Assembly: GCA_002399025.1 (NCBI GenBank)
Contig: DHCV01000027.1
Coordinates: 1 to 64,000 of the forward strand
Reading direction: 5' to 3'
Source: Bacteroidales bacterium UBA4893
GTDB taxonomy: Bacteria; Bacteroidota; Bacteroidia; Bacteroidales; P3
DNA: 64,000 nt
The notes beneath the pieces were generated by a model. It was not told the origin of the DNA. It did not search any database and saw only the letters and a program-made list of their open reading frames with translations. A program made the position numbers and the translations under genes. Shown here piece after piece: positions 41,566 through 50,865 of the stretch (positions are counted from its first letter, which is position 1; the number at the start of each line of letters is the position of its first letter).

Positions 41566-42852
41566 ATGATTCATACAAAAAATAATAGGATAAATTCACT
41601 TCTTAAAACACTCATTTTGATTTGTTTTATGCTTATTATTTCTTTGCCCTCACAGTCTCAAGACAGAAAAAAATTAGAAGACCAGAAGGCAAAGATAGAA
41701 AGAGAAATCAATGCCATTAATGCAATTTTAAAAGAGACTAAAAACACTAAGAGAATGTCTGCTTCCGAGCTTTCTATTCTTAAACGGAAAATTGCTTCCC
41801 GTCAAAAGCTAATTGACAATATCTCCAAGCAAATGAATATGATAAATGGAGAAATATTAAATACTCAAAAATCTATTGTTGAGATAAATAATGAAATTTC
41901 TGTATTGAAAAAAGATTATGCTAAAATGCTTCGCTACGCACAGTATAATAGAACTTCAACAGATAAGCTCCTATTCATCTTTTCGTCAAAAAATTATCGT
42001 CAAGCCTATCAGCGTTACGTTTTCTTTCGTCAATATGGCGATATGCAAAAGAATATGATTAGCAACATTAAGGCAAAATCGGACGAACTGGAGAAGAAGA
42101 CTAATGAACTCTCTTTGAAGAAGAAAAATCAAGAAAGCCTTCTTCAGCAAGAAGAGAAAAACAAGAAAAGCCTTACTCAAGAACAACAGGTTAAGCAAAG
42201 AAATATTAATAAGTTGAGCAAGAAAGAAAAACAACTCACTCAACAAATAAGACAAAAACAAGCCCAGAGAAAAAAACTCCAAAATCAGATTAACGCTGCC
42301 ATTGCTGCAGAGGTTAAACGTCAGGCTGCTATTGCTGCAAAGAAACAAAAAGAAGCCTTGGGCAAGGATGCTGACAAGCCAAAAGCAACTCCTGGCAAAA
42401 AGACTGAATATGTTATGAGTGCAACACCTGAAGAAGTTAAACTTTCTAATAGCTTTGCTTCAAACAGAGGAAGATTGCCTTGGCCAGTTGAACAAGGAGT
42501 TGTTACAAGTCAGTTTGGGACACATCCTCATCCTGATATAAAAGGAATTATGATTGAAAATAACGGAATAGATATTCAAACTCCTCGCGCAAGTGCAATT
42601 AGGGCAGTGTTTGATGGAGTGGTATCAAGGATATTCCGTGGTCCAACAGGACAACAAAACATAATAATTCGTCATGGAGAATATCTAACCGTTTATACTA
42701 ATCTTTCCTCTGTAAGCGTTTCAGTTGGCTCTAAGGTTTCAACCAAACAAACTTTGGGGATAATTTATACAAACAGCGATAACGTTTCAGAGTTCAACTT
42801 CCAAGTTTGGAAAGGGAATAGTAAACAAAATCCTTCTGCGTGGATAAAATAA
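41566..42852 (+). CDS. EnvC-like murein hydrolase activator (coiled coil plus degenerate M23 domain)
   Basis: 428 residues. A signal anchor/peptide (about 12-32), long coiled coils (about 33-115 and 160-245, rich in Lys/Gln/Glu), and a C-terminal LytM/M23 domain (about 305-428). The metal ligands are lost: the position of the first His in H-x3-D reads NNGIDI and the H-x-H site reads YTN. This is the hallmark of EnvC/NlpD-type activators, which switch on amidases during cell division rather than cutting murein. It is followed after 25 bp by dsbD. Confidence 0.88.
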   Translation: MIHTKNNRINSLLKTLILICFMLIISLPSQSQDRKKLEDQKAKIEREINAINAILKETKNTKRMSASELSILKRKIASRQKLIDNISKQMNMINGEILNTQKSIVEINNEISVLKKDYAKMLRYAQYNRTSTDKLLFIFSSKNYRQAYQRYVFFRQYGDMQKNMISNIKAKSDELEKKTNELSLKKKNQESLLQQEEKNKKSLTQEQQVKQRNINKLSKKEKQLTQQIRQKQAQRKKLQNQINAAIAAEVKRQAAIAAKKQKEALGKDADKPKATPGKKTEYVMSATPEEVKLSNSFASNRGRLPWPVEQGVVTSQFGTHPHPDIKGIMIENNGIDIQTPRASAIRAVFDGVVSRIFRGPTGQQNIIIRHGEYLTVYTNLSSVSVSVGSKVSTKQTLGIIYTNSDNVSEFNFQVWKGNSKQNPSAWIK

Positions 42853-42877
42853 TATTAGATAAATAAAAATAATAATA

Positions 42878-44911
42878 ATGAAACAAATAAGAATAACAAT
42901 AACATTTGCAGCAATACTCCTATTTGCTGGAAGTGTTTTTTCCCAAGCAAAATGGGATTTCAAAACAAATAAAATCAACGACTCAATTTCTGAGTTACAA
43001 TTAAGAGTTAAACTCGGAGAAGGCTGGCATATATATTCTCAACACACAAAAGGGACAGAGCTTCCAATTGTGTTTGAGTTTGAGAAGAGCAACGACTATA
43101 TAAGAATGGGTAATGTTGTGGAACCTAAATCAATTGCAGAATATGATAAATATGCAAAGGACACAACAAGACATTTTGAAGGAACAGTAGTTTTTCGCCA
43201 AAAGATTAAGGTTAGAGGGGAAAAAGATTTTAAGGTAAAAGGAAATGTTAATTTCCAGCTATGCGAAAAGGGTTCTTGTATTCCTCCTGAAGATGTTGCC
43301 TTTAGTTTTGATGTTAAGGGAAATCCTAAAGCCGCTCAAATGGAAGAGGTTGCAGTGGAGCAAGAGCCAGAAACTGAAACTACAACCCAAGCTCAAGCAA
43401 CTACACTAACACAAACTCCAACAACAACTCAAGCAGATGGAGATGAAAATAAGGATAGTTCTATGTTAATGATTTTTCTAATTTCACTTGGAGCAGGACT
43501 TTTGACATTGGTAACCCCTTGCGTTTTTCCAATGGTGCCAATGACAATAAGTTTCTTTATGAAGGGGAAAAAGAGCAGAAAACAAGGACTTAAGGAGGCT
43601 TTCTTCTTTGGAGGCTCAATTATTTTTATGTTTGCCGTTCTTGGATTAGCCCTAACCCTTCTTCTTGGAAAGGATGCAATGTATATTATTTCAACGCATT
43701 GGCTTCCAAACATCCTTTTCTTTGTTATATTTATGCTTTTTGCTTTCTCATTCTTTGGAATGTTTGAAATAACTCTTCCTTCTTCTTGGATAAATAAATC
43801 GGATAAAAACGCCGACAAGGGAGGTTATCTCGGAGCTTTCTTTATTGCACTAACAACAGTTTTGGTTTCTTTCTCATGCACAGGACCAATCTTGGGAGCA
43901 GCCCTTATGGGAGTTGCATCAAGCTCAACAAATAGTTTAGTTTTTCTAATTTCCATGATAGGATTCTCCTTAGGATTTGCACTTCCTTTCACTCTATTGG
44001 CAATGTTCCCTCAAATGCTTTCAAAAATGAAGTCTGGCTCATGGCTAAACACTACTAAGATTGTATTTGGATTTTTGGAAATTGCACTTGGGCTTAAATT
44101 CCTTTCAATGGCTGACCTTAGTGCCAATTGGGGACTTTTGGACAGAGAAACTTACTTAGTACTTTGGATAATAATATTTACACTTTTGGGATTCTACCTT
44201 CTTGGCAAACTAAAATTCAAGGGAGACAGCGACCTGCAACAAATTGGTGTTGGACGTTTATTCCTTTCCATAATTACTTTTTCATTTGCTCTTTATATGC
44301 TACCAGGACTTTGGGGAGCTCCTCTAAAAGCTATTTCGGGATATGTTCCTCCAATGACAACACAAGACTTTAATATTGAACGCTCAATCATTGAAAATGC
44401 AGACAAGGTTAGTGTTGGGGAGGCTAATCCTAATTCCCTTCCAGCAAATAGAAAATATGCCGACCAATTACATTTCCCAACAGGATTTGATGGTTTCTTT
44501 GACCTTGAAGAAGCAAAAGCCTATGCAAAGCAGGTTGGAAAACCTCTATTTATTGACTTCACAGGAAAGACATGTGCAAACTGTCGTGAGATGGAATACT
44601 ATGTTTGGGAAGACAAGCAAGTGAAGAAAATCCTTACTCAAGACTATGTTATGGTTGCACTTTATGCTGATGCCAATTTTATTAAACTTCCTGAAAACGA
44701 ATGGGTAACCCTAAAGGATGGAACAGTGGTTAAGACACTTGGGAAGAAGAACCATAACTATCAAATTGAGCATTTTAATGCTAATGCACAGCCTTTATAC
44801 GTTCTGATGAGTGCAGACGGAACAATTCTCAACACTCCAAAGGGTTATGATAGGAATGTGGAAAATTTCGTTAAGTTTTTGGAAGAAGGTAAGGCTAACT
44901 TTAAGAATTAA
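42878..44911 (+). CDS. dsbD: Thiol:disulfide interchange protein DsbD
   Basis: 677 residues with the three-part DsbD layout: a signal peptide and periplasmic alpha domain (about 20-155, with a CEKGSCIPP motif), an eight-helix membrane domain (about 190-480) with TPCVFPMVPM and SFSCTGPILGAAL holding the two membrane cysteines, and a C-terminal thioredoxin domain (about 550-677) with KTCANCREM as CxxC. It passes electrons from cytosolic thioredoxin to periplasmic thiol proteins. A Thr/Gln-rich linker (about 160-185) separates the first two domains. A strong terminator follows the gene. Confidence 0.95.
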   Translation: MKQIRITITFAAILLFAGSVFSQAKWDFKTNKINDSISELQLRVKLGEGWHIYSQHTKGTELPIVFEFEKSNDYIRMGNVVEPKSIAEYDKYAKDTTRHFEGTVVFRQKIKVRGEKDFKVKGNVNFQLCEKGSCIPPEDVAFSFDVKGNPKAAQMEEVAVEQEPETETTTQAQATTLTQTPTTTQADGDENKDSSMLMIFLISLGAGLLTLVTPCVFPMVPMTISFFMKGKKSRKQGLKEAFFFGGSIIFMFAVLGLALTLLLGKDAMYIISTHWLPNILFFVIFMLFAFSFFGMFEITLPSSWINKSDKNADKGGYLGAFFIALTTVLVSFSCTGPILGAALMGVASSSTNSLVFLISMIGFSLGFALPFTLLAMFPQMLSKMKSGSWLNTTKIVFGFLEIALGLKFLSMADLSANWGLLDRETYLVLWIIIFTLLGFYLLGKLKFKGDSDLQQIGVGRLFLSIITFSFALYMLPGLWGAPLKAISGYVPPMTTQDFNIERSIIENADKVSVGEANPNSLPANRKYADQLHFPTGFDGFFDLEEAKAYAKQVGKPLFIDFTGKTCANCREMEYYVWEDKQVKKILTQDYVMVALYADANFIKLPENEWVTLKDGTVVKTLGKKNHNYQIEHFNANAQPLYVLMSADGTILNTPKGYDRNVENFVKFLEEGKANFKN

Positions 44912-44970
44912 ACCCCTATTTAATTAAAAATAAGCTCCGACTTTTTTTGCGTAAGTCAAGTTTATTTTCA

Positions 44971-45008
44971 AATAACCTTAGTTTATTTTTCACTAAACTA
45001 AGGTTATT
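44971..45008 (+). terminator. Rho-independent terminator of dsbD
   Basis: Perfect 15-bp stem AATAACCTTAGTTTA (44971-44985) / TAAACTAAGGTTATT (44994-45008), loop 8 nt, followed by a T run to 45013. The stem arms are themselves built from 21-bp-spaced repeat units. Confidence 0.88.
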
Positions 45009-45032
45009 TTTTTGGATTGAGAATTAGGGAAA

Positions 45033-45105
45033 TTAAAACCTCGTTTTAGTAAATTAACTCTTCGTTTCAGTAGATTAAAACGAAGAGTTAGTAAATTAAA
45101 ATAAG
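45033..45105. repeat. 21-bp phased array with inverted AAACGAAGAGTT words
   Basis: TTAA-type unit starts are at 45033, 45054, 45075 and 45096, each 21 bp apart. AACTCTTCGTTT (45056-45067) and AAACGAAGAGTT (45078-45089) form a perfect 12-bp inverted repeat. The unit starting at 45077 is identical over 21 nt to the tandem units at 35399-35440. Confidence 0.85.
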
Positions 45106-45170
45106 GTTTCATTTTTCAGAAGCCTATTATTTATATATGTCAATTTAAGAGCTATTAGGATAAAAACTTG

Positions 45171-45178
45171 TAAATTTG
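45171..45178 (+). promoter_or_regulatory. -7 promoter element TAAATTTG
   Basis: Matches TAnnTTTG, 38 nt upstream of the exonuclease start at 45217. Confidence 0.45.
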
Positions 45179-45216
45179 CAGTTCAAATACATAAGAACAC
45201 TAAATAAATAACTCCT

Positions 45217-45834
45217 ATGATTGATTTTGTTGCCATTGATTTCGAAACTGCTGACATAAATTGTCCTTGCTCTTTGGGTGTTGCTGTTGTAAGGGACTCG
45301 AAGATAGTTTTAGTTAAGCAATGGCTGATAAAACCTTCATGTTATCCCTATTTTCACTTCTATGCACAAAAAATTCACGGAATTCATAAAGAGGACGTTA
45401 AGTTTGAGCCTGAATTTGATGAACTTTGGCACGAGATAAAGCCATATATTGAAAATCAAACCTTAGTTGCTCATAATGCGAGCTTTGATATGAGTATTTT
45501 ACGCAAAACCTTAGATTTTTATGAGATTGAACACCCTAAGTTTAGTCATTTTTGTACCTATCAAATCGCACGTTTGGCATGGAAGGACTACAAAAAATAT
45601 TCATTAGACTTTCTTTGCGAGAAGGAAAACATTGAGTTTAAACATCATAATGCTGATTCTGACGCCTATGCTTGTGCAAGATTATTGTTGAGAGAGATGG
45701 AAGTTTTGGGGATTGAGGATTTAAACTCACTAAAGAAAATTACCCAAAAAGCAAATAGGGATGAAAAGATTGCAAAGCAGGAAAGAGAAATTTTGAAGAA
45801 AATCAAAAGGCAGGAGAAACTGAATACTAAATAA
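45217..45834 (+). CDS. DEDDh 3'-5' exonuclease (DnaQ/PolC-like)
   Basis: 205 residues with an RNase H-fold exonuclease domain: Asp8 and Glu10 in AIDFETA, HNASFDMSIL near 91-100, and HHNADSDAYACARLL near 146-160 with the final His and Asp. The C-terminus (about 175-205) is a charged helix. Such small stand-alone proteins resemble the DNA polymerase III epsilon proofreading subunit; it might pair with the DnaE encoded 1.4 kb away, but small DEDDh nucleases have many roles. Its 3' end overlaps the convergent mnmA gene by 8 nt. Confidence 0.88.
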   Translation: MIDFVAIDFETADINCPCSLGVAVVRDSKIVLVKQWLIKPSCYPYFHFYAQKIHGIHKEDVKFEPEFDELWHEIKPYIENQTLVAHNASFDMSILRKTLDFYEIEHPKFSHFCTYQIARLAWKDYKKYSLDFLCEKENIEFKHHNADSDAYACARLLLREMEVLGIEDLNSLKKITQKANRDEKIAKQEREILKKIKRQEKLNTK

Positions 45835-46891
45835 TTACTCCGCTTCCCAAACAGAGCTTTCCCTCATAATCATAAATCACACCAAACTGCCCAGAGGCAA
45901 TTCCTTGAATCTTATCCTCAGATTCAATTCTGTATATGTTGTTAATCTTCTTTAACTTACCATTAGTAAAGTCGGGAGTATGGCGTATTTTGAACAGAAT
46001 GTCCTTTTCATCGGAAAACTCACCCCAAACATCCTCTGTAATAAACTCAAAACCGCTTAGATTAACTATTTTCCCATATTGAGTCTGAGGGTCGTACCCT
46101 TGCGAAACATATAGAATATTATTATCAATATCTTTTTCAACAACAAACCAAGGACCTCCACTTAAACCCAGTCCTTTGCGTTGGCCTATGGTATGAAACC
46201 AGTATCCATTATGCGAACCTATCTTTTTCCCCGTTTCAAGTTCAATAATATCCCCTTTTCTTTCGCCCAAATACCTGCGAATAAAATCATTATAGTTTAT
46301 CTTTCCTAAAAAACAAATCCCTTGGCTATCCTTACGATAGGCACTTGGGAGATGATTATCCTTTGCAATATTCCTAACCTCAGCTTTTAGGAGATTGCCA
46401 ATAGGGAACATTAATCTTGAAACCTGCATATAGTTTATCTGACCCAAAAAATAAGTTTGGTCTTTTTGTTTGTCCTTTGCAGTGGAGAGATACACCTTCT
46501 CCCCTACCTTAGTCGTTGTGCAGTAGTGTCCTGTTGCAATCTTATCGAACTCCTTCCCCCATTTTCTTTCAAAGGCTCCAAACTTAATTAGCTTATTGCA
46601 CATCATATCCGGATTTGGGGTAAGTCCTCTACGAACAGCTTCAATTGTGTAGGAGACAACCTCTTGCCAATAATCCTCCTGAAGAGAAACAATCTCAAAC
46701 TTGCATGCATATTTTTTTGCAATATAGGAAGTTATCTCAATATCCTCTTCAGAAGGGCAGTCAATATAACCATCCTTGTCCTCCATTCCTATCTTAATGT
46801 AGAATATTGTAGGGTCGTAGCCCATTTCTTTTAGCTGATGAACCACAACCGAGCTATCCACACCTCCCGAAACCAATGCCGCAATTTTCAT
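45827..46891 (-). CDS. mnmA: tRNA-specific 2-thiouridylase
   Basis: 354 residues from the Met at 46891; an earlier Met at 46906 lies inside a TATTTTTG promoter element, so I take the later one. LVSGGVDSSVVVHQL (about 5-19) is the PP-loop for ATP; NPDMMCNKLIKFGAF carries the first catalytic Cys and KDSQGICFLGK the second. It makes 2-thiouridine at the wobble position of tRNA-Lys, -Glu and -Gln with sulfur from a carrier. Length and motif order are standard. It overlaps the exonuclease gene tail-to-tail by 8 nt. Confidence 0.96.
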   Translation of the reverse strand: MKIAALVSGGVDSSVVVHQLKEMGYDPTIFYIKIGMEDKDGYIDCPSEEDIEITSYIAKKYACKFEIVSLQEDYWQEVVSYTIEAVRRGLTPNPDMMCNKLIKFGAFERKWGKEFDKIATGHYCTTTKVGEKVYLSTAKDKQKDQTYFLGQINYMQVSRLMFPIGNLLKAEVRNIAKDNHLPSAYRKDSQGICFLGKINYNDFIRRYLGERKGDIIELETGKKIGSHNGYWFHTIGQRKGLGLSGGPWFVVEKDIDNNILYVSQGYDPQTQYGKIVNLSGFEFITEDVWGEFSDEKDILFKIRHTPDFTNGKLKKINNIYRIESEDKIQGIASGQFGVIYDYEGKLCLGSGVII

Positions 46892-46895
46892 TTTG

Positions 46896-46903
46896 CAAAA
46901 ATA
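46896..46903 (-). promoter_or_regulatory. -7 promoter element TATTTTTG directly before mnmA
   Basis: Matches TAnnTTTG on the minus strand and ends 4 nt before the mnmA ATG at 46891, as at dnaG; a leaderless or nearly leaderless transcript is implied. Confidence 0.5.
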
Positions 46904-46972
46904 CAATAATATTAGGAAACTTTGCTTAACCTATTTCTTATTTCAATTTATCAGAATAAGGTTTTAGAAAAT

Positions 46973-47057
46973 TAAAATCAAGTTATACGGAAATAGAATC
47001 AAGTTTTAGTAAATTAGAATCAAGAGATAAAAAATTAAAACTTGATTAAAAATTTTC
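46973..47057. repeat. Four 21-bp phased, diverged units (AATCAAG words)
   Basis: Units start at 46973 (TAAAATCAAG), 46994 (TAGAATCAAG), 47015 (TAGAATCAAG) and 47036 (TAAAACTTGA), always 21 bp apart although the second half of each unit differs. The word TAGAATCAAGTTTTA is shared with the array at 6581-6665. ATAAGGTTTTAG just before it (about 46956) is the reverse complement of the 28127 word. Confidence 0.88.
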
Positions 47058-47201
47058 TGATTGTATTTATAATTTTGCAAAGGAATAAATATTCCCCTTA
47101 TTTAAATATATTTAGATTTAGTAATAAAGTACTTTGATTATTTTTGAGGATTGTTAATAACTTTTTCCTCTTTTTATCTTTATTTGGCAATGGAAGTTCA
47201 T

Positions 47202-47209
47202 TATCTTTG
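47202..47209 (+). promoter_or_regulatory. -7 promoter element TATCTTTG (dnaE)
   Basis: Matches TAnnTTTG, 35 nt upstream of the dnaE ATG at 47245. A TTTG at 47183-47186 could be the -33 element, though the 15-bp spacing is short. Confidence 0.5.
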
Positions 47210-47244
47210 CAATTGATTCTTTTATATAATAAATTCTAATTTTT

Positions 47245-50200
47245 ATGGCAAAATTTACTCATCTTCACGTTCACTCTCAATATTCTATCTTGGATGGGGC
47301 TGCAAGTATTTCTGGTTTGATTAATAGGGCAAAAGAGCTTTCAATGAATGCTTTGGCAATAACAGATCATGGTAATTTATATGGTGTTTTTGATTTTCAT
47401 ACTATGGCTCTTAAGAATGGCATTAAGCCATTGATTGGGAGTGAGGTTTATGTTGCAAGAGAAAGTCGTTTTAAGAAAGATGGAAGGAATTTTAGTGGAG
47501 ATCATCTAATACTAATTGCCAAAAATGCAAAGGGTTATCAGAATTTAATGAAGCTAAGTTCACTTTCTTTTGACCCAAAATCATTTTATCGTACTTCGAG
47601 AATTGACAAAGAACTCCTCTTTGAATATAGCGAAGGGTTGATTTGTTCCTCTGCATGTTTGGGAGGTATTGTCCCTCAGTATATTCTTTCAAATAATATT
47701 GAGGATGCTGAAAAAACTGTTCAGGAATACAAGAGTGTTTTTGGGGATGATTACTATTTGGAAATTCAGAATCATGGTTTAGAAGAGCAGGCTATGGTCA
47801 AAGAAAAGATAATTGAAATTGCAAAGAAATATGAAGTAAAGGTTATTGCAACTAATGATGTTCATTATATTAATTCTACTGATTTTGATGCTCATAAGAT
47901 TTTGATTTGTCTTAATACTGGTCAAAAGCTTAGCGAATATTCTAAAATGCATTATACAGGCTTAGAGTATTTTAAGTCTCAAGAAGAGATGGAAGAATTG
48001 TTTGCTGATATTCCTGAGGCTATTTCAAACACTCAAGAGATTGTTGACAAGGTTGAGGAATATCCACTGAAACGTGACCCAATCTTACCGGTTTTTGATA
48101 TACCAAATAGCTTTGGACTAATTGAAGATTTTATTAAAAAGTATCCTAAGGAGGAAATTGAAAAAGAGTTATCTGAAGAGGAAATAACTAAAAAAGGAGG
48201 ATATGAAAAGATAATAAGAACAAGGTTTGAGTTTGAGTATTTAAAACATTTGACTTTCAATGGAGCTAAGAAGAAATATGGAGAAGAATTATCTGATGAG
48301 TTGATAGAAAGAATTGATTTTGAACTCTCAACCATAAATAATATGGGCTACCCTGGCTATTTTCTAATTGTTCAAGATTTTATCAACTATTCACAAGACC
48401 ATTTAGGTGTTATTGTTGGTCCGGGTAGAGGTTCTGCAGCTGGAAGTGTTGTGGCTTATTGTCTGGGAATCACTGCAATTGACCCTATTAAATATGGACT
48501 TCTTTTTGAAAGATTCTTAAATCCTGATAGAGTTTCATTGCCCGATGTTGATGTTGATTTTGATGATGAAGGAAGAGCAAGAGTTTTGGAGTATGTTCAA
48601 GAGAAATACGGTTCTGCACATGTTGCTCAAATCATTACTTTCGGTGCTATGGCTGCTAAAAGTTCAATTAGGGACGTTGCAAGAGTTTTAGAACTTCCTC
48701 TTCCAGAGTCTGACAGATTGGCTAAATTGGTTCCTGATAAACCTGGAACAACTTTAGAAGAAGCATATAAGGACGTTCCTGAGCTTAGAGATGCTCTTGA
48801 AAATGGAACAGAATTGGTTAAAAAGACTTTAAAGTTTGCAAAGGAGCTTGAAGGCTCAATAAGAAATATTGGTACTCATGCATGTGGAGTTATAATTGGT
48901 CCTGATGATCTTTCAAAATATATTCCTTTGGCTACAGCAACTGCAAAGGATGAGCAATCCATAATAACACAATTTGAAGGAAAGATTGTTGAGGATGTAG
49001 GAATGATTAAGATGGACTTTTTGGGACTTAAAACACTTTCCATAATAAAAGATGCTTGTGCCAATATTCAAAAATCTCATCAAATTCATATTAATCCTCG
49101 CGAAATTCCATTGGATGACAAACCAACTTTTGAACTTTTCCAAAGAGGAGATTCTATAGGGACTTTCCAATTTGAAAGCGATGGGATGAGGCAGCATATG
49201 CAAAATCTAAAGCCCGATAGGTTTGAGGATTTAATTGCAATGAATGCCCTATATCGTCCTGGTCCAATGCAATATATTCCTAACTATATAGCAAGAAAAC
49301 ATAAAAGAGAAAAGATAGTCTACGATATTCCAGAGATAATGGAGAAATACTTAGGTGAAACCTATGGAATTACAGTTTATCAAGAACAGGTTATGCAGCT
49401 TTCACAAGCAATTGCTGGATTTACAAAAGGACAGGCCGATACCCTTCGTAAGGCAATGGGGAAAAAGCAAAAAAAGGACATGGACGTATTGAAAGAGAAG
49501 TTTTTGGATGGCAGTAAGGAAAGAGGACACGATAAAGATTTAATTGAAAAGATTTGGCATGATTGGGAAAAGTTTGCCGAATATGCTTTTAATAAATCTC
49601 ATTCCACTTGCTATGCCTACATTGCTTATCAAACCGCATGGTTAAAAGCACATTATCCAGCAGATTTTATGTCTTCAGTGTTAACTCATAACCTAAGTGA
49701 TATTAAGAAGATTACCTATTATATTGAGGAGGCTCAAAGGCTAAAGATTTCTGTTCAAGGACCAGATATAAATGAATCAGAAATAAATTTTGCAGTAAAC
49801 AAAAAGGGAGAAATCCGTTTTGGACTTGCTGCAATTAAGAGTGTTGGAGTTAATGCAGCACAAGAAATAATTAGGGAAAGAGATGAGAATGGACCTTTTC
49901 TATCTCCATTTGACTTCATAAGAAGGGTAAATGTTAATAAAAGATGTATTGAGGCATTAGTAAGTGCTGGCTCATTTGATAGCTTTACCAAGTATCATAG
50001 AGCACAATATTTTAACAAGGTAAAAACAGCTAATAACGACGAAATAACTATTATTGAGAAATTGGTTATATATGGAAACAAGATTAAGAATAATGAAAAT
50101 TCTTCACAAGTTTCCTTATTTGAAGATAGTATTGAAGAAACTTACGCTGAACCTGAAATTCCTAATTGTATTGAATGGTCAAAGATCGAAATACTTAAGC

Positions 50201-50862
50201 AGGAAAAAGAATCAATTGGTTTCTATATATCTGGACACCCATTGGATAGGTTTACTTTAGAACAAAAACTATTTGAGAACACAAAACTCTCAGAACTTTC
50301 AGAAAGCCTTACTCCATTTGAAAATAAGATATTATACTTTGTAGGGATGATAACAAACAGCCAGGAAAAATTGACAAAAACTGGCAAAAATTATGGTAGC
50401 TTTGTTTTTGAAGACGAAACTTCAAGTAGAGAGATTACTCTTTTTAGTAAAGATTATATCAACTTCCATAAATATTTGATTGATGGGTTATTCGTCTTAC
50501 TTAAAGCTACAGTTAAGAAAAAAGGATGGGGAGATGAAAATAGTAAGGATGCATTAGAATTTAAGATTTTACAAATTGAAGAATTAGATGAGGTGTTGGT
50601 TAAGTATGCAAAAGGTATTAAATTAGTTATGCCTATTGAAAATGTAAATAATGAATTTGTTGAAAAGGTTTTGAAAGCAGCTAAAAAATCAAAAGGAAAT
50701 TCTTTAGTCTCTTTCTTTGTTATTGATTCAGAAGCAGATGTTGAAGTTACTCTAAAAGCAAGAAAACACATGGTTTCAATCCCTAAGTTTTTGGAAGAGA
50801 TAAAAGAATATATTGAAAATAGAACTATTTATTCATATGATGTTGATGTTAGCACAATGTAA
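47245..50862 (+). CDS. dnaE: DNA polymerase III alpha subunit
   Basis: 1205 residues. The PHP domain opens the protein (FTHLHVHSQYSILDGA, then TDHGNLYG). The polymerase core includes GPGRGSAAGSVVAYCLGIT (about 393-411) and LPDVDVDFDDEGR (about 432-444) with the catalytic aspartates. Helix-hairpin-helix and OB-fold parts follow (about 850-1110). It is the replicative polymerase and needs a separate proofreading exonuclease. The queG start lies 3 nt after its stop. Of DnaE type, not PolC. Confidence 0.98.
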   Translation: MAKFTHLHVHSQYSILDGAASISGLINRAKELSMNALAITDHGNLYGVFDFHTMALKNGIKPLIGSEVYVARESRFKKDGRNFSGDHLILIAKNAKGYQNLMKLSSLSFDPKSFYRTSRIDKELLFEYSEGLICSSACLGGIVPQYILSNNIEDAEKTVQEYKSVFGDDYYLEIQNHGLEEQAMVKEKIIEIAKKYEVKVIATNDVHYINSTDFDAHKILICLNTGQKLSEYSKMHYTGLEYFKSQEEMEELFADIPEAISNTQEIVDKVEEYPLKRDPILPVFDIPNSFGLIEDFIKKYPKEEIEKELSEEEITKKGGYEKIIRTRFEFEYLKHLTFNGAKKKYGEELSDELIERIDFELSTINNMGYPGYFLIVQDFINYSQDHLGVIVGPGRGSAAGSVVAYCLGITAIDPIKYGLLFERFLNPDRVSLPDVDVDFDDEGRARVLEYVQEKYGSAHVAQIITFGAMAAKSSIRDVARVLELPLPESDRLAKLVPDKPGTTLEEAYKDVPELRDALENGTELVKKTLKFAKELEGSIRNIGTHACGVIIGPDDLSKYIPLATATAKDEQSIITQFEGKIVEDVGMIKMDFLGLKTLSIIKDACANIQKSHQIHINPREIPLDDKPTFELFQRGDSIGTFQFESDGMRQHMQNLKPDRFEDLIAMNALYRPGPMQYIPNYIARKHKREKIVYDIPEIMEKYLGETYGITVYQEQVMQLSQAIAGFTKGQADTLRKAMGKKQKKDMDVLKEKFLDGSKERGHDKDLIEKIWHDWEKFAEYAFNKSHSTCYAYIAYQTAWLKAHYPADFMSSVLTHNLSDIKKITYYIEEAQRLKISVQGPDINESEINFAVNKKGEIRFGLAAIKSVGVNAAQEIIRERDENGPFLSPFDFIRRVNVNKRCIEALVSAGSFDSFTKYHRAQYFNKVKTANNDEITIIEKLVIYGNKIKNNENSSQVSLFEDSIEETYAEPEIPNCIEWSKIEILKQEKESIGFYISGHPLDRFTLEQKLFENTKLSELSESLTPFENKILYFVGMITNSQEKLTKTGKNYGSFVFEDETSSREITLFSKDYINFHKYLIDGLFVLLKATVKKKGWGDENSKDALEFKILQIEELDEVLVKYAKGIKLVMPIENVNNEFVEKVLKAAKKSKGNSLVSFFVIDSEADVEVTLKARKHMVSIPKFLEEIKEYIENRTIYSYDVDVSTM

Positions 50863-50865
50863 TCG

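Larger units (their letters stand above)
44912..45216. other. Gene-free spacer with terminator, 21-bp arrays and promoter
   Basis: No coding frame. It contains the dsbD terminator (44971-45008), two 21-bp series (TTATTTT words with A at 44964, 44985 and 45006; TTAAAAC-type words at 45033, 45054, 45075 and 45096), an inverted repeat at 45056-45089 and a TAAATTTG element at 45171-45178 in front of the exonuclease gene. Confidence 0.65.
46904..47244. other. Divergent gene-free spacer between mnmA and dnaE
   Basis: No coding frame. Repeats fill 46957-47057, and the TATCTTTG element for dnaE is at 47202-47209; the remainder is AT-rich without visible structure. Confidence 0.6.

Noticed and set aside
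42787..42978. Antisense frame between the envC-like gene and dsbD
   Set aside because: It overlaps both real genes and has no recognisable content.
45217..45834. Assignment as the dedicated DnaQ subunit of the replicative polymerase
   Set aside because: Small DEDDh exonucleases are diverse and the gene is not in the dnaE transcript; only the enzyme class is supported.
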